Shown: positions 14,071-22,777, counted from the first letter of the stretch. The stretch: DNA of 64,000 bases from CAZRXG01 sp964603985 (GCA_964603985.1 CAZRXG010000005.1:1-64000); one strand, 5' to 3'. Notes: generated by a model not told the origin, from the letters alone. Translations and numbers: made by a program.

Positions 14071-14110
14071 GCTCACCGGCACAGGGAGTGCCGGTGGGCC
14101 GATTCCTTTT
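14071..14110 (+). terminator. Hairpin between the two pspC-like genes, probable terminator or attenuator
   Basis: A 13-bp stem with one G-T pair, 14071-14083 and 14089-14101, loop AGGGA, is followed by ATTCCTTTT. Since the next PspC gene starts 15 bases later on the same strand, it may attenuate rather than stop transcription. Confidence 0.6.
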
Positions 14111-14124
14111 GAAGAGGTGAGTAT

Positions 14125-14550
14125 ATGTCCGAACAGAAAAGGCTCTATCGCAGCAGCGCCAACCGCGTGATCGGTGGTGTGTGCGGCGGGTTGGGGCAGT
14201 ACCTCGGCGTCGACCCCATGCTCGTGCGGCTGGCCTTTGTCGTGCTGGCCCTGGTCAACGGGCTTGGGGTGCTGTTGTACTTCGTCATGTGGCTGCTCGT
14301 TCCGGGTAAGAGCGAGAGCGAGCTTTCCGGGGAAGAGGTGATGCGGGCCAACCTGGAAGACATGGGTGCCCAGGCACGGCGCGTCGGTGGCTCGCTCCGC
14401 TCCCCGCAGGGCGTGGCCATCGTCGGCCTGATTCTGGTCGTGGCCGGTGCGATGTTCCTGCTCCGGCAGTTCATTCCCAACCTGTCGCCCCACCTGCTGT
14501 GGCCGGTGCTGTTGATTGGCCTGGGCGTGCTGCTGCTTGCGCGCCGCTGA
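14125..14550 (+). CDS. PspC-domain protein with a C-terminal LiaF-type membrane hairpin
   Basis: 141 residues. The N-terminal PspC domain (KRLYRSSANRVIGGVCGGLGQYLGVDPMLVRL) closely resembles the 70-residue neighbour and probably arose by duplication. After a cytoplasmic loop (about residues 65-90) it adds a two-helix segment, VAIVGLILVVAGAMFLLRQF and LLWPVLLIGLGVLLLARR, which is the DUF5668/LiaF-type membrane hairpin also found at the start of the next two genes. It thus links the PspC and LiaF-like parts of the array. GAAGAGGTGA upstream supports the ATG. Confidence 0.88.
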   Translation: MSEQKRLYRSSANRVIGGVCGGLGQYLGVDPMLVRLAFVVLALVNGLGVLLYFVMWLLVPGKSESELSGEEVMRANLEDMGAQARRVGGSLRSPQGVAIVGLILVVAGAMFLLRQFIPNLSPHLLWPVLLIGLGVLLLARR

Positions 14551-14600
14551 GCGGGGCCGTTTCGGTTTCGATTTGCCAGATGGCAGGTTAAGAAAATAAC

Positions 14601-15593
14601 ATGAATGACAGAGATGTAACCAACGGCGCTGATGAAACCGTCATCGGCGCATCTGATAAGACAGCTTCCATCCATCGCACGCCAGAGGGGCGCCGCCGAC
14701 GTGGCAGGGGTGGCCTGACAGGTGCCGTGCTGCTGATCGCGGTTGGCGTGCTCTTCTTGTTGAACAACCTGGGCACCCTCGAAGTGGATTGGCTGTCGCT
14801 GTTCCGCTTCTGGCCGGTGCTCCTGATCCTGGTCGGCCTGGACATCATTCTCGGTCGGCGTGGTGCCCTGGGCAGTGCCATCATGGCCGTCCTCGCCCTG
14901 CTCGTCGTGGGCGGTGTCGTCTATCTGGCGACGACCGCCCCCGGCTTCGCACGCGGCCAGGCGGTCAGCGGGGACTTCGCCCAGCCGCTCGGCGACGTTG
15001 ACAGGCTCGAAGTCAGGCTCGACCTGGGCGCGTCCGACACCGAGCTCGATGCGCTTTCCGGCGGGACGAACGCCGTCGAGGGCGCGTACACCTCCCCGGA
15101 GAACTTACAGGTTGTGGTCGACTACCACACACAGGGCAGCACCGGCGTCCTGGAGATCTACCAGGAAGAAAGACACGGGATGCCTGCCATGATGGTGCCC
15201 GGCTTCGTGGGCGAGCTTGACCTCGGCCTGACTGCCGCCGTCCCGGTTGACCTGATCATCGACGCCGGGGTGGGCGACCTGACGCTCGACCTGACCGGCA
15301 TGGACATCCGGTCGCTGGTGATTGACGGCGGGGTCGGGTCGCTGAACGTGATCCTGCCCGCCGAGGGCCGTTATGATGTCGATGTGGAGGTCGGTGTCGG
15401 CAGCATCACCATTGAGGTGCCGTCCGGCATGGAGGCCGAGATCAGTTACGATGGCGGCCTCGGCCACCTGGACATGCCCGGTCGCTTTAAGCAGATTGAC
15501 GGCCTGTGGCAGACGGGCGACTACTCCCGCAATGCGGAGAACAGCGCCCGGATCGACGTTGAGGCCGGTGTCGGCAACGTCACAATCAAATAA
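14601..15593 (+). CDS. LiaF-like protein: DUF5668 membrane hairpin plus toast-rack domain
   Basis: 330 residues. A cytoplasmic Arg-rich N-terminus (RRRRGRGG) is followed by membrane helices GAVLLIAVGVLFLLNNLG, FWPVLLILVGLDIILGRRG and AIMAVLALLVVGGVVYLAT (about residues 38-110). An extracytoplasmic beta-solenoid follows: LGDVDRLEVRLDLGASDTEL, LDLGLTAAVPVDLIIDAGVGDLTLDLTGMDI and repeated GVGSLNV/GVGSITIEVPSG strands, the toast-rack (DUF2154-like) module. In Firmicutes LiaF restrains the LiaRS stress system; no LiaRS pair is present here. It is followed by a longer paralogue. Confidence 0.82.
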   Translation: MNDRDVTNGADETVIGASDKTASIHRTPEGRRRRGRGGLTGAVLLIAVGVLFLLNNLGTLEVDWLSLFRFWPVLLILVGLDIILGRRGALGSAIMAVLALLVVGGVVYLATTAPGFARGQAVSGDFAQPLGDVDRLEVRLDLGASDTELDALSGGTNAVEGAYTSPENLQVVVDYHTQGSTGVLEIYQEERHGMPAMMVPGFVGELDLGLTAAVPVDLIIDAGVGDLTLDLTGMDIRSLVIDGGVGSLNVILPAEGRYDVDVEVGVGSITIEVPSGMEAEISYDGGLGHLDMPGRFKQIDGLWQTGDYSRNAENSARIDVEAGVGNVTIK

Positions 15594-15644
15594 TGCGCCG
15601 GTCTCGTAATGGGCCTTTGACCGGCATGATCGTGAGGGAAAGCA

Positions 15645-17249
15645 ATGGTTGACAGAGAAAAAGTAAAGGAAGAAGAGCGTACCGAAGTCCGGGCCGGGGA
15701 AAACGGCAGGGACAGGTTTGCCGAGCGCCGCTGGGTGCGTGAGTACCCCCGGCGGGGTGGGCGCGGCGTCACGGGGGCGGTCATCCTGATCGCGCTCGGC
15801 GCGGCCTTTCTGATGGCTAATATGGGCATCATCGCCTTCAACTGGCCCGCGCTGCTGCGCTTCTGGCCGGTGCTCCTGATCCTGTTCGGCCTGGATCTGA
15901 TCCTGGGCCGCCGCTCGGCCTTCGGGAGCCTGCTGCTGGCCGTCCTGAGCCTGGCGATTGTGGTCGGCGTGATCTGGGTGGCGGGTACTCAGGAGACAGC
16001 GCCGACTTCGATGCGCTGGATGCCTATGTTCCGGGCCGGACCGGTGGAGCCGTTCAGCGCTGAAATCGCGGTGCCGCTGCAGCAGGTCGACGAGCTTGAG
16101 GTCACGCTGGGCCTGACGATGATGAGCCTGGAGGTCGACGCGCTCTCCGACGACGGGTACGCCGCGTACGGCGACTACACGACCGACGCCCGCATTGAGC
16201 CGGAGATCAATTACGAGACTCACAACGGCAGGGGCGAGCTGTCTATCATCCAGCCCGACCTCCGCACCCCGATGCGCTGGATGGGCACTATCGACCACAG
16301 GATGACGCTTGGCCTGCCGACGGGTGTGCCGATTGCCCTGGAGATCGACGCCGACCTGGGCAAGGTCGACCTCAACCTGGAGGATCTCGACGTTTACTCG
16401 TTGACGGTTAACGCGTCCACCGGCGCGGTCATCGTCGTGCTGCCTGACGAGGGCCGGTTGGACGAGGTTGACATCAGCGCCGACCTGGGCAAAGTCACAC
16501 TTGAAGCGCCGGACGGGGCCAGCCTCGACATTGATACGCTGCACATCGAGGCGTCGAGCGGGGCGGTCACTATCGTGCTGCCTGCCGAAGGCAGGATGGA
16601 GACCCTTGACATCGACGCCGACCTGGGCGAGGTCGACCTCAGAGCACCCGACGGTGCCAATCTGGACATCGACGACCTGCACGTTGACGCCTCAAGCGGC
16701 GCGGTGACCGTCGTCCTGCCCCAACAGGGCGGATTGGGCGACGTGGACATCAACGCCGACCTGGGTGAGGTCAAGCTCAAAGCGCCCGACGGCTCCAACC
16801 TCGACATCGACGGCCTGTACGTCAACGACTCAAGCGGCTCGGTGACCGTCGTCCTGCCCGGCCAGGGTGCGCTGGGTGACGTCAAACTCGAAACCTCGCT
16901 GGGCGCGATCAAGCTTGACGTGGCCGGTGACCCCGAAGACCTGAGCGTCAAGTCGCTGGTCATCAGCAGCGATTCGGGATCGGTGGATGCCGTCCTACCC
17001 GGCCAGGGCGACTACGAGGCCAATATCGAGGCCGACCTGGGATCGATCACGGTCAGGGTGCCGGGCAGCCTGGAGGCGCGTGTCGAGTTCGATGGCGACC
17101 TGGGCGACCTGAAGGTGGAGAGCAGCCGCTTCGGCCAGGTGGAAGATGACAGTGATGTCTGGGAGACGGGCAACTACAGCCGTGGACGCAACCGCGTTTT
17201 CCTGGATATAGCCAGCGGGGCCGGTGACGCGCACATAAAGGACCGGTAA
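15645..17249 (+). CDS. LiaF-like protein with an expanded toast-rack solenoid
   Basis: 534 residues. It has the same plan as the preceding gene: charged N-terminus, hydrophobic helices GAVILIALGAAFLMANMG, FWPVLLILFGLDLILGRRSAFG and LLLAVLSLAIVVGVIWVAG, then an extracytoplasmic domain opening with VDELEVTLGLTMMSLEVDAL. The solenoid is lengthened by about four tandem units of 43-46 residues (DNA 16345-16900), each containing ADLG-x-V-x-L, APDG-x-x-LDID and ASSGAVT-x-VLP. A C-terminal cap EARVEFDGDLGDLKVES resembles that of its paralogues. GAGGGAAAG precedes the ATG. No enzymatic residues are seen; a binding or scaffold role is the likeliest. Confidence 0.8.
   Translation: MVDREKVKEEERTEVRAGENGRDRFAERRWVREYPRRGGRGVTGAVILIALGAAFLMANMGIIAFNWPALLRFWPVLLILFGLDLILGRRSAFGSLLLAVLSLAIVVGVIWVAGTQETAPTSMRWMPMFRAGPVEPFSAEIAVPLQQVDELEVTLGLTMMSLEVDALSDDGYAAYGDYTTDARIEPEINYETHNGRGELSIIQPDLRTPMRWMGTIDHRMTLGLPTGVPIALEIDADLGKVDLNLEDLDVYSLTVNASTGAVIVVLPDEGRLDEVDISADLGKVTLEAPDGASLDIDTLHIEASSGAVTIVLPAEGRMETLDIDADLGEVDLRAPDGANLDIDDLHVDASSGAVTVVLPQQGGLGDVDINADLGEVKLKAPDGSNLDIDGLYVNDSSGSVTVVLPGQGALGDVKLETSLGAIKLDVAGDPEDLSVKSLVISSDSGSVDAVLPGQGDYEANIEADLGSITVRVPGSLEARVEFDGDLGDLKVESSRFGQVEDDSDVWETGNYSRGRNRVFLDIASGAGDAHIKDR
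16345..16900 (+). repeat. Tandem coding repeat, 129-138 bp period
   Basis: The core CGACCTGGG(C/T) recurs at 16352, 16481, 16619 and 16757, with a degenerate fifth unit near 16893. The period is 129, then 138 and 138 bases, equal to 43-46 residues of the toast-rack solenoid. It is an in-gene duplication array, not a CRISPR or satellite. Confidence 0.8.
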
Positions 17250-17323
17250 AACGGCGGAAGGGGGCACAAAGCTCCCCCCCGCACCTCCCCCGGCGATATG
17301 AGCGCCAAATTCAGGTTTAACAA

Positions 17324-17442
17324 TTTAATCCGGTCACCCGTTTCCCCCCACCCCCGGCCCCTCCCCCACATTCCGCGCCTTGACGGCGCTGGGGGGAGGG
17401 GGGTAGCCAGACGAACCATATTTCCATCGTGGCCGGACTAAA
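17324..17442. repeat. Palindromic intergenic repeat, family A, copy 2
   Basis: 119 bp with terminal inverted repeats TTTAATCCGG (17324-17333) and CCGGACTAAA (17433-17442), one mismatch, around a C-rich/G-rich core, then the tail GACTCAAGGTGCATAT. The rest of the 420-base gap before the kinase gene (17250-17669) holds no gene that I can support. Confidence 0.85.
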
Positions 17443-17669
17443 GACTCAAGGTGCATATCGTCGGGGGGTGCCCTCTATCTGCAAAGATAGTGGTGTCATA
17501 TCATCAGCGGGGTATGTCTTATTGTGATGCGGGGTGTGTGAACTGGTGGGTGGAGAAGCCTCTCTCAAGTTCCCCAGGTCATGACCGCCTCTTCGTAGAA
17601 TCGATACCTGGCGCCGCCGGATAGCACACTGTCTGTTTCCGGTATACAATGTCTGGAGATAGTTCTTTA

Positions 17670-19820
17670 ATGGATAGTCAGTGTAAAGTGAAGAGCGCCA
17701 TGAATCCAGAAACTATTGGCCGCTACGAAGTCATATCTGAATTGGGACGCGGGGGGATGGCGACCGTCTACCAGGCGCACGATCCCAACTTTGACCGCAC
17801 GGTGGCGGTCAAAGTCCTGCCGCGCGAGTTCCTCCACGACCCGACTTTCCGCGAGCGGTTCGAACGCGAGGCCAAGACTATCGCCGCGCTGGAGCACCCG
17901 GCCATCGTCCCGGTCTACGACTACGGCGAGGACGGCGGCCTGTTGTACCTCGTCATGCGCCACATGCCTGGCCGGTCGCTCGAAGATCGCATCAAGGAGG
18001 GGGCGCTCCCGGTCGCCGACGCGGCCCGAATCCTGAAGCGCATCGGTGCAGCGCTGGACGAAGCCCACCAACACGGTATCATCCACCGCGACCTCAAGCC
18101 GGGCAACGTCCTCTTTGACTCGCGCGGCGACGCTTACCTGTCCGACTTCGGGATCGCCAAGCTGGCCGCGGCGGGCGCGTCGCTGACCGGCACAGGCATC
18201 ATCGGCACCCCGGCCTACATGAGTCCTGAACAGGCACGCGGCGAAAAAGACCTCGATGCGCGCAGCGACCTGTACGCGCTGGGCGTCATCCTGTTCGAGA
18301 TGCTGACCGGGCAGCAGCCCTACGAGTCCGATACGCCGATGGGCGTCGCCGTCAAGCATATCCTCGACCCGGTGCCGGAGATCCTGGCCGTCAAGCCCGA
18401 CCTGCCCGATGATGTGGAGCCGGTCGTTTCACGCGCACTCGCCAAAGACCGCGGCGACCGCTACGCGACTGCCGCCGACATGGCCAAGGCGCTGGGCTTC
18501 GTCGCGCGGGGCAAGCCTCTGCCGGACGACTACCGCCCGCTTCCCGCCGAGGAGGTCGAGCAAGTCGAGGAGGCCGGGGAGGCCGCCGCCGCGACGGAGG
18601 TCCTCGAGGGGCCGCCTCCGGTGAGTGTGCCCTCACCGCCTGCTTTCCCCAGGATCATGGACCGGGACACGGACACCCCCATCGTGCCGAGCGCGCCTCC
18701 CGTGCCGGTGTCCGGCGGGGCGATGTCCGAAGCGGTGGCCGAAGCAGTAGCGGTGGCCGAGGCGGTGGTCGAAGCGCCGCCCACCGCCGAGCCGACCACC
18801 GAGACCCCGGAACCGACCGAGCGGGGAGGCATCAAGGAGCGCGTCATTGAGAAACGGCGGCACGGCCTGCCGACGGGATGTATAGTCGCGCTCGTCGTCG
18901 TTGTCCTGATCGCCTTCGGTGGGGTCAGCAAAGCCCGCCGGTTGTCCGGCATGTTACCGGGCCTGCCCTTCTTCAACCCGTCGGATCTGGCCTCGGAGGC
19001 GAAGGACATATCGGAAATGGCCGGCTTTACCGAGTCGACGGGCGAGATCGTCACCCACGACATCGCCCAGGAATTGGGCGATATCGACGAGCTTGACGTG
19101 CGGATCGACCTTGGTGCGACCAAGACCGTGGTGGAGACCACCGACGAAGACGGTTACGCCGCCTACGGCGACTACACCGCCGACGCCGCCCGCGAGCCGC
19201 TGGACGTCGTTTACGAGGCGCGCGGTGCCCGGGGGGTGTTGAACATCAGCCAGGAAGACCCGGCGCTCTTCGTGCTGGGTGACGACCCGCTCGGCGAGCT
19301 TTACCTCGGCCTGACGACCGCCGTGCCGATCAACCTGACCGTCTCGTCGGGCCTTGGCGAGATGGACATCGACCTCTCCGAACTGACCCTCAACTCGCTG
19401 ACGGTCGAGGGCGGCGCGGGCAGGACGTGGGTCAAGCTGCCCGACCGGGGCGACCTGGACATCCGGATCATGGGCGGCGCGGGTGAAGTGATCGTCGAAG
19501 CACCGGATGACTCGTCGGAGCTCAACCTGCGCTCCCTGACCGTCAAGGGCGGGCTCGGCTCGCTGAACGTCGAACTCCCCGACCAGGGAGTCTACGACGT
19601 GCGGGTCGAGGTCGGATTTGGCGAAATCGTCATTGAGGTGCCGGATGATCTGGAGGCCCGTATTGACTTCGAGGGCGGCATTGCCAACCTCACCATGGTG
19701 AACGACCGCTTTGTGAAGGTCGAGGACGACATCTGGCAGACGGAGGATTACGTCGATGCCGTCAACCGCGCCCTGATCGACGTGGTTGCCGGGATGGGGG
19801 ACGTGCGCATCGAAGACTGA
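17670..19820 (+). CDS. Membrane Ser/Thr protein kinase with extracytoplasmic toast-rack domain
   Basis: 716 residues. A Hanks-type kinase domain (about 16-270) has the Gly loop GRGGMATVYQAHD, the VAVKVLP lysine, catalytic HRDLKPGNVLF, DFGIAKL and GTPAYMSPEQARGE. An acidic, Pro-rich juxtamembrane region follows, then one membrane helix (GCIVALVVVVLIAFGG, about 404-419) and an outer domain (about 450-716). This domain replaces the usual PASTA repeats and is similar to the toast-rack domains of the two preceding genes (LGDIDELDVRIDLGATKT, LGLTTAVPINLTVSSGLGEMDI, YAAYGDYT). The ATG at 17670 has GGAGAT nine bases upstream; starts at 17649 and 17700 are alternatives. It probably phosphorylates cytoplasmic targets in response to an envelope signal. 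Confidence 0.88.
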   Translation: MDSQCKVKSAMNPETIGRYEVISELGRGGMATVYQAHDPNFDRTVAVKVLPREFLHDPTFRERFEREAKTIAALEHPAIVPVYDYGEDGGLLYLVMRHMPGRSLEDRIKEGALPVADAARILKRIGAALDEAHQHGIIHRDLKPGNVLFDSRGDAYLSDFGIAKLAAAGASLTGTGIIGTPAYMSPEQARGEKDLDARSDLYALGVILFEMLTGQQPYESDTPMGVAVKHILDPVPEILAVKPDLPDDVEPVVSRALAKDRGDRYATAADMAKALGFVARGKPLPDDYRPLPAEEVEQVEEAGEAAAATEVLEGPPPVSVPSPPAFPRIMDRDTDTPIVPSAPPVPVSGGAMSEAVAEAVAVAEAVVEAPPTAEPTTETPEPTERGGIKERVIEKRRHGLPTGCIVALVVVVLIAFGGVSKARRLSGMLPGLPFFNPSDLASEAKDISEMAGFTESTGEIVTHDIAQELGDIDELDVRIDLGATKTVVETTDEDGYAAYGDYTADAAREPLDVVYEARGARGVLNISQEDPALFVLGDDPLGELYLGLTTAVPINLTVSSGLGEMDIDLSELTLNSLTVEGGAGRTWVKLPDRGDLDIRIMGGAGEVIVEAPDDSSELNLRSLTVKGGLGSLNVELPDQGVYDVRVEVGFGEIVIEVPDDLEARIDFEGGIANLTMVNDRFVKVEDDIWQTEDYVDAVNRALIDVVAGMGDVRIED

Positions 19821-19850
19821 GCGCGCCGCATCCCGCAGCCGGGAATCGGA

Positions 19851-19886
19851 CAGCCGCCCTGTGGCGTATCAGGGCGGCTGTTTTTG
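19851..19886 (+). terminator. Rho-independent terminator of the kinase gene
   Basis: A 10-bp perfect stem, CAGCCGCCCT (19851-19860) and AGGGCGGCTG (19871-19880), with a 10-base loop is followed by TTTTTG. The hairpin also lies just beyond the end of the convergent VWA gene and may serve both. Confidence 0.9.
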
Positions 19887-19904
19887 TTACCGTTGTGGGT
19901 TGGT

Positions 19905-21575
19905 TTACTGCCCGCCCAACTCCAACGCCAGCCTGATCAGATCGACCAGCTCCAGCACCTCCGGGTCGTCGGGCAGCTCGTTGGCGATGTCGGCGGCCAT
20001 GTCGAGCAGCTCGGCCATGTCGACGGCCTGCGACCACGCGCCTTCACCCAGCACGTCGGCGAAGGCGGCCACCACCACGTCGAGCCTGAAGCGCGGTGAG
20101 GCGGCTCCGAAGTCGGCCAGCACGTCCGCCACATCCAGGCTGTGCTCGATCTCGGTCACCTGGCCGCTGTCGGGATCTTCCCAGCGCAGGCGCACGGTGG
20201 CGACGGTTCCCTGTGCCTGCTCGGCCAGCACGACCTCGTACAGAGCCGTGACGCTGTGCCCGGCCCCGATCTCGCCCGCGTCAACCTCGTCGTTGCGGAA
20301 GTCCTCGTCGGCCACGTCGCGGTTCTCGTAGCCCATCAGGCGGTAGGCAACCACCACCTCCGGGTTGAAGTCAACCTGCACCTTGGCGTCTTTGGCGATG
20401 GTCAGCAGCGTGCCGGTCAGCTCGTGGGCGAAGATGCGCTCCGCCTCGGCCTGCGAGTCGACGTAGAAGTACTGCCCGTCGCCGTCGTCGGCCAACTGCT
20501 CCATCAGCACGTCGTTGTAGTTGCCCATCCCGAAGCCGACAGTCGTCACCGTGATGCCCTCGCGCGCCTGCTGGCGCACTATCTCCAGGATGGCATCCGG
20601 CCCGGTCTCGCCGACGTTAGCCACGCCGTCCGAGCACAGGATCAGGCGGTTGATCCGCTGCGGGTCGTAGTGGGCGGTTGCCTGCTCGTAGGCCAGGCGC
20701 AGGCCCTCTTCCGCGAAGGTCGATCCGCTTGACTCAAGCTTGTTGATCGCCTTCTCGATCTTGTCGCGCTTGCTGACGGGGGTCGGCTCAAGCACCACCC
20801 GCCCCTTCGAACCGTACACCACGATACCGATGCTGTCGCTGGGGCGCAGCTCGTCGAGCAGGGTGAGCAGCGCCGCCTTGACCGCGCCCAGGCGTTCCGG
20901 CCCTTCCATCGAGCCGGACACGTCCACCACGAAGATCAGCGTGGCGTCGGGGCGGTCTTCGGGCGCGACCTCGTAGCCTTGCAGGCCCACCCGCAGCACG
21001 ACGCTGCTCTCGGTGCTGAAGGGCGTCGGGGCGGCCTCCGTCACGATGTTGAAGGCGCTCTGCTGCGGCAGCGGGTAATCCTGCTCGAAGTAGTTGACGA
21101 ACTCCTCCAGGCGGATCGCCTCCGGTGGTGGGAGGTAGTAATCGTTGAGGTAGCTGCGTGCCAGCGTATAGGAGCCGGTGTCCACGTCGACCGCGAAGGT
21201 GGACAGGTTGTCCTGCGAGGCGTCGATGAAGGGGTTGGTGCCGTAATCCTCAAAGAACATCGCGTCCGGCGGGGGGGCGTCGGGCTGCGCGCTCTCACCG
21301 GCCAGGGCTGCGACAGTCGGGGCTGCCTGGGGCATGACCGCCCCCGCCGGTGCCTCTGCCTCCTCCAGTGCCTCCTCGACGTAGAACTCCTCCTCCGCCG
21401 GTGCCTCCTCCTCTACGGGTTCTTCGGCGGGCAGCTCCTTGGCTGCGTCCTGGGGTTGCTGTGCCGCCCGGCCCTCCACAGCCGGTGCGGCTGCGGGGGC
21501 GCAGGCGACTACCAGGGCTGCCAGCGCTAAAAGTGCCAACGCTACAAGGGCGATAAGACTGCCATATTTCTTCAT
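19905..21575 (-). CDS. YfbK-like von Willebrand factor A domain lipoprotein
   Basis: 556 residues. The signal peptide ends in lipobox LVVAC (C25), followed by a low-complexity Pro/Glu/Ala linker to about residue 100. A VWA-N segment (TFAVDVDTGSYTLARSYLN, EEFVNYFEQDYPLP) precedes the VWA domain, whose MIDAS DVSGS is at 218-222, with the threonine/aspartate partners in GSTFAEEG and ILCSDGVANVGE. A C-terminal DUF3520-like region follows (LTIAKDAKVQVDFNPEVVVAYRLMGYENR). These are exported metal-dependent adhesion proteins whose partners are unknown. No MoxR ATPase is adjacent. It ends 19 bases from the kinase gene's terminator. Confidence 0.88.
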   Translation of the reverse strand: MKKYGSLIALVALALLALAALVVACAPAAAPAVEGRAAQQPQDAAKELPAEEPVEEEAPAEEEFYVEEALEEAEAPAGAVMPQAAPTVAALAGESAQPDAPPPDAMFFEDYGTNPFIDASQDNLSTFAVDVDTGSYTLARSYLNDYYLPPPEAIRLEEFVNYFEQDYPLPQQSAFNIVTEAAPTPFSTESSVVLRVGLQGYEVAPEDRPDATLIFVVDVSGSMEGPERLGAVKAALLTLLDELRPSDSIGIVVYGSKGRVVLEPTPVSKRDKIEKAINKLESSGSTFAEEGLRLAYEQATAHYDPQRINRLILCSDGVANVGETGPDAILEIVRQQAREGITVTTVGFGMGNYNDVLMEQLADDGDGQYFYVDSQAEAERIFAHELTGTLLTIAKDAKVQVDFNPEVVVAYRLMGYENRDVADEDFRNDEVDAGEIGAGHSVTALYEVVLAEQAQGTVATVRLRWEDPDSGQVTEIEHSLDVADVLADFGAASPRFRLDVVVAAFADVLGEGAWSQAVDMAELLDMAADIANELPDDPEVLELVDLIRLALELGGQ

Positions 21576-21713
21576 GACCTCTTCTCCTTTTTCTCAGATC
21601 ATCTCAGATCAAACTTATGCACCGTTAAAAACAAAACGCGGCCCCGCCCGGAAAAGTTCCCCCGCCGGGCGAATCTCGTCGAAGTTGGGCCGTTCTGGGG
21701 CCGGATTTTGTCC

Positions 21714-21741
21714 TTGCATCTTTTTCCCTGCCGATTATAAT
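21714..21741 (+). promoter_or_regulatory. Promoter of the HAD / acidic protein gene pair
   Basis: TTGCAT (21714-21719), a 16-base spacer and TATAAT (21736-21741). Transcription would start near 21748, well upstream of the chosen start codon and too late for the longer frame that begins at 21439. Confidence 0.7.
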
Positions 21742-21819
21742 TCCGGCATCGCGCGACAATTGCGCCGGGGGGCCGGGCGTCACTCACCCCCGTCTACCCG
21801 GCCAGGGTATCTGGCATTG

Positions 21820-22557
21820 GTGGCCAATCATCGAGACTGCTTGCAAGGCGTCAGGCTGTACCTCTTTGACTTAGATGGCACACTGCGCCGCGTCCGCCCT
21901 TCGAGTCACGAGGCGCTGGTGGCCTACGCAGGCGAACTGGGGCACACCTTCGATGCGGCAGCCCAGCGCAGGGGGCTGCTGTGGAGCCATACCTACTGGG
22001 CAGATGCACAGCAGATCCGGGCCGACCGTGAGCGCCTTGAGCCGCAGGCGTTCTGGGAGAACTACCTCCGCCGCTACCTGGAGGCAATGGAGGCCCCGGC
22101 TGCCGGCTGCGAGGACGTTATCGAAGCGTTGAGCAGGCGTTTTGTCGAGGACTTCAAGCCCCAGGAACATCTCGCCCCCGGCGCAAAGGAGTTGCTATGG
22201 CACTTACGCTCTGAGCAGCACGTACTGGGTTTGCTCTCGAACCGGCGCGAGCCGCTCACCGGCGTGGCGATTGGACTGGGCATCATCGAGTATTTTCACT
22301 TCACGCTCGCCGCCGGGCAGGTCGGAAGCTGGAAGCCCAGCGCACCGATCTTTCAGCAGGCGCTGGCGTCAGCCGGTGGCATACCACCACAGGAGGCAGT
22401 CCACATAGGCGACAACTACTACACAGATGTCATTGGGGCAAGGCAGGTTGGGATGCGTGCCGTCCTGCTCGACCCGCACGGTATTTATGAGCACGTCGCT
22501 GATGAGTGCTTGCTTATCCGAGATTTGAGTGATCTGAAAGCTTATTTACCTGGATAA
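21820..22557 (+). CDS. HAD-superfamily hydrolase
   Basis: About 245 residues. Motif I LYLFDLDGTLRRVRP is near residue 15, the cap includes a run ending LEAMEAPAAGCEDV, motif II is LLSNRREPL, motif III lysine is in GSWKPSAPIFQQAL, and motif IV HIGDNYYTDVIGARQVG matches the phosphoglycolate-phosphatase/5'-nucleotidase group. The start is uncertain: GTG 21820 or TTG 21817 fit the protein family and the promoter upstream, whereas the longer frame adds about 127 unconvincing residues antisense to the VWA gene. It is followed after 13 bases by the acidic small protein gene, probably in one operon. Confidence 0.78.
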   Translation: MANHRDCLQGVRLYLFDLDGTLRRVRPSSHEALVAYAGELGHTFDAAAQRRGLLWSHTYWADAQQIRADRERLEPQAFWENYLRRYLEAMEAPAAGCEDVIEALSRRFVEDFKPQEHLAPGAKELLWHLRSEQHVLGLLSNRREPLTGVAIGLGIIEYFHFTLAAGQVGSWKPSAPIFQQALASAGGIPPQEAVHIGDNYYTDVIGARQVGMRAVLLDPHGIYEHVADECLLIRDLSDLKAYLPG

Positions 22558-22570
22558 GGGAGAAACACCC

Positions 22571-22777
22571 ATGGATAAGTGGACAGACGAAGACCTGGAG
22601 TCCCGCCTCCTCGGTCCCAACAGTGGTGATGATGACGACTGGGAGTACGAGGACGTCGACGATGATGATTGGGACGTGGACGACGAGTTCAACGACGATG
22701 ACGATTGGGACGCGGATGATGACTTAGACGACGATTGGGATGACGACGAGGACTGGGACGACGACGAAGATTACTGA
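22571..22777 (+). CDS. Small hyperacidic Asp/Trp-rich protein
   Basis: 68 residues. After a near-normal N-terminus (MDKWTDEDLESRLLGPNSG) the protein is built of repeated D-D-D-W, D-D-W-D and D-E-D-Y blocks; roughly half of all residues are Asp and there are eight Trp. AAGGGAG lies just upstream of ATG and the gene follows the HAD gene by 13 bases, which supports expression. No homologue is recognised. The composition suggests a disordered, cation-binding or nucleic-acid-mimicking polypeptide. Alternatively the acidic tail is merely a low-complexity expansion. Confidence 0.65.
   Translation: MDKWTDEDLESRLLGPNSGDDDDWEYEDVDDDDWDVDDEFNDDDDWDADDDLDDDWDDDEDWDDDEDY

Noticed and set aside
15105..16682. 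525-codon minus-strand frame opposite the toast-rack genes
   Set aside because: Rich in Asp/His/Gln/Arg repeats that mirror the repeats of the real genes; no ribosome-binding site or domain.
16345..16950. Regular repeats that could suggest a CRISPR array
   Set aside because: The period is 129-138 bases and the repeats are in frame and encode a solenoid; there are no unique spacers and no cas genes.
17649..17669. Kinase start at ATG 17649
   Set aside because: No ribosome-binding site. The ATG at 17670 has GGAGAT nine bases upstream.
21439..21819. N-terminal extension of the HAD gene
   Set aside because: It is antisense to the VWA gene, low-complexity, and lies upstream of a good promoter at 21714-21741.
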